Shown here: positions 4,546-6,008 of the stretch, one piece after another
How the letters are laid out: each line of letters begins with the position of its first letter
How positions within the stretch are numbered: position 1 is the stretch's first letter
NCBI GenBank assembly: GCA_003538495.1
Contig: DPSD01000381.1
Span: forward strand, 1 to 6,008
Length of the DNA stretch: 6,008 nucleotides
DNA from: Accumulibacter sp.
GTDB taxonomy: Bacteria; Pseudomonadota; Gammaproteobacteria; Burkholderiales; Rhodocyclaceae
Reading direction: 5' to 3'
The notes under the pieces: generated by a model
The model's database searches: none
Seen by the model: the letters and a program-made list of their open reading frames with translations, nothing else
Told to the model about the DNA's origin: nothing
Translations under genes and position numbers: made by a program

Positions 4546-6008
4546 ATGGTCAAATTCATCCAACAAGCGATCCGCTGGCTGTTCATGCGCATCGAGAACG
4601 TTTTCAACGTCGCTTTCGGCGACAAGATGAACCCCTTCTACCACCTCGGCACGATCAGTTTCTGGCAATTCTGGCTGCTGCTGGGCTCGGGCCTCTACCT
4701 CTACATCTTCGCCGATACCGGCGTCCACGACGCCTTCGAGTCGGTCGAGAGCATCACCCACGACCAGTGGTGGCTGGGCGGCATCCTGCGCAGCATCCAC
4801 CGTTACGCCACCGACGGCATGATCCTGACCATGCTGCTGCACATGCTGCGGCACTTCGCCTACGACCGCTATCGCGGCTTCCGCTCGTTTTCCTGGCTCA
4901 CCGGCGTCGCCCTGCTGTGGCTGATCTACATCGCTGGCGTCAATGGCTTCATGCTCGTCTGGGACAAGCTGGCGCAGTTCGTGGTCATCGCCACCGCCGA
5001 GTGGTTCGACATCCTGCCAATGTTCAACGGCACGCTGATCCGCAATTTCCTGTACCTCGAAAGCGTCAACAGCCGCCTGTTCACCCTGCTCGCCTTCCTG
5101 CACATCGGCGTCCCGCTGATCATCGGCTTCGTGATGTGGGTGCACGTGCAGCGCATCCCGCGCGCGCACATCAATCCGCCGCGCCCGATCGCCATCGCCG
5201 TGACGCTGATGTTCATCGCGCTCTCGCTGGTCAAGCCGATTCTCAGCCAGGGCGGTGAAGCCGACATGTCGGTGGTGCCCACCGGCATCGCCTTCGACTG
5301 GTTCGAATTGCCGGTGCTGGCGCTGGTCTACGTCACCAACCCGCTGCATCTCTGGTTCTGGGTACTCGGCCTCACCGCCCTGCTGTTCCTGGTCCCCTGG
5401 CTACCGCCGAAGCGGCTCGGGTCAGCCAAGGCACTGACCTCGATCACCTTCCAGCCCGATCACAAATCGGTCAGCGCGCGCTTTGGCGAAACCCTGCTCG
5501 ACGCCGGCCTGCGCCAGGACATCAACCTGCCATACGAGTGCCGCAACGGTGGCTGTGGCGTCTGCAAGTGCACCGTCCTGCAGGGCAAGGTCGACCCCGG
5601 CCTCTATCAGCCAAGCGCGCTCTCCGATGCCGAACTGGCGCAGGGCAAGGTGCTGTCGTGCTGCGCAACAGCGCTCGAGGACGTGGTCATCGAATACCAG
5701 GCCAGCGCTGTCAACAGCGGCATCCAGGAATACAGCGCCCGCGTCGTCAAGATGGAGAAGCTCACGCACGACGTGATGCGTGTCCTGCTCAAGCTGCCGG
5801 AAGGGCAGCAGATCACGTTCAAGGCCGGCCAGTACGTCAACATCATCCTCGACGACGGCCAGCGGCGTGCGTTCTCGTTCGCCAACCCGCCGCACGAACC
5901 CGAGTTCGTCGAACTGCAGATCCGGCTGATGGCCGGTGGCAAGTTCACGACGCACGTCTTCGAAGCGATGAAGGAAGGCGACGACATCCGCTTCGAAGGC
6001 CCGATCGG
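4546..6008 (+). CDS. Cytochrome b / [2Fe-2S] ferredoxin / FNR-like reductase fusion, 3' end beyond window
   Basis: The frame is open from ATG 4546 to the window edge (487 codons, no stop). Residues 1-290 are a cytochrome b core paralogous to the one encoded at 2395, with haem-ligand pairs H85/H99 and H186/H200 and FDWF at 250-253. Residues about 299-385 are a plant-type ferredoxin: C332, C337 and C340 (Cys-x4-Cys-x2-Cys) plus the fourth ligand in LSCC (C372 or C373). From about 394 a ferredoxin-NAD(P) reductase-like flavin domain begins, with GQYVNI (428-433) and the flavin-binding RAFSFANPP (441-449), then MAGGKFTTHVF (462-472). The NAD(P)-binding half should follow beyond the window. This module order is that of oxygenase reductases such as MmoC. 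The predicted role is electron exchange between quinone, via two b haems, and NAD(P)H on the cytoplasmic side. The start aligns with the paralogue's N-terminus. Completeness and nucleotide specificity cannot be judged here. Confidence 0.9.
   Translation, partial: MVKFIQQAIRWLFMRIENVFNVAFGDKMNPFYHLGTISFWQFWLLLGSGLYLYIFADTGVHDAFESVESITHDQWWLGGILRSIHRYATDGMILTMLLHMLRHFAYDRYRGFRSFSWLTGVALLWLIYIAGVNGFMLVWDKLAQFVVIATAEWFDILPMFNGTLIRNFLYLESVNSRLFTLLAFLHIGVPLIIGFVMWVHVQRIPRAHINPPRPIAIAVTLMFIALSLVKPILSQGGEADMSVVPTGIAFDWFELPVLALVYVTNPLHLWFWVLGLTALLFLVPWLPPKRLGSAKALTSITFQPDHKSVSARFGETLLDAGLRQDINLPYECRNGGCGVCKCTVLQGKVDPGLYQPSALSDAELAQGKVLSCCATALEDVVIEYQASAVNSGIQEYSARVVKMEKLTHDVMRVLLKLPEGQQITFKAGQYVNIILDDGQRRAFSFANPPHEPEFVELQIRLMAGGKFTTHVFEAMKEGDDIRFEGPI

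Noticed and set aside
4522..5349. Long open frame on the minus strand (275 codons)
   Set aside because: It is antisense to the conserved cytochrome b gene, is rich in His, Gln, Glu and Asp as expected for the complement of GC-rich coding DNA, and matches no family I recognise.
1..6008. CRISPR array, tRNA, rRNA, insertion sequence or long direct repeat
   Set aside because: Reading both strands showed no regularly spaced repeats, no tRNA-like T-loop/anticodon arrangement, no transposase and no terminal inverted repeats. The similarity of the two cytochrome b genes is at protein level, not a recent DNA duplication.

Overview
The window is a GC-rich, densely coded stretch of a proteobacterial chromosome, with all six genes on the + strand. 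A haem O synthase followed by a Sco protein is typical of betaproteobacterial cytochrome oxidase assembly clusters. The fused cytochrome b proteins in the right half recall a cytochrome b/flavin/NAD(P) fusion described, from memory, in the polyphosphate-accumulating Candidatus Accumulibacter. I infer an Accumulibacter-like betaproteobacterium, with moderate confidence.

Left part (1-1588): the 3' end of ctaB (haem O synthase, truncated by the window edge) and a Sco/SenC copper chaperone form the distal end of a cytochrome oxidase maturation operon. A 207-base non-coding stretch follows. Next comes trmL (1796-2260), a tRNA wobble 2'-O-methyltransferase with a TTG start, which appears unrelated to its neighbours.

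Right part (2261-6008): a new transcription unit starts with a well-formed regulatory region. It has a perfect FNR-type palindrome (TTGAC-N4-GTCAA) exactly 22 bases upstream of a consensus TATAAT, and a Fur-box-like sequence over the predicted transcription start. It drives three genes: (i) a 523-residue fusion of a six-helix cytochrome b, a 2x[4Fe-4S] ferredoxin and an MvhD-like hydrogenase/heterodisulfide-reductase electron-transfer domain; (ii) an overlapping gene for a 165-residue single-helix membrane-anchored protein of unknown function; (iii) a second cytochrome b, paralogous to the first, fused to a plant-type [2Fe-2S] ferredoxin and a ferredoxin-NAD(P) reductase-like flavin domain that runs off the window end.

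The two cytochrome b halves share haem-ligand spacing and an FDWF motif at the position of the Qo-site PEWY motif, but carry different cytoplasmic redox modules. The most economical reading is a membrane complex that exchanges electrons between the quinone pool and NAD(P)H or a low-potential partner, induced when oxygen is low. The direction of electron flow cannot be read from sequence. The only non-coding stretches are below 300 bases: 668-703, 1589-1795, 2261-2394 and 4457-4545.
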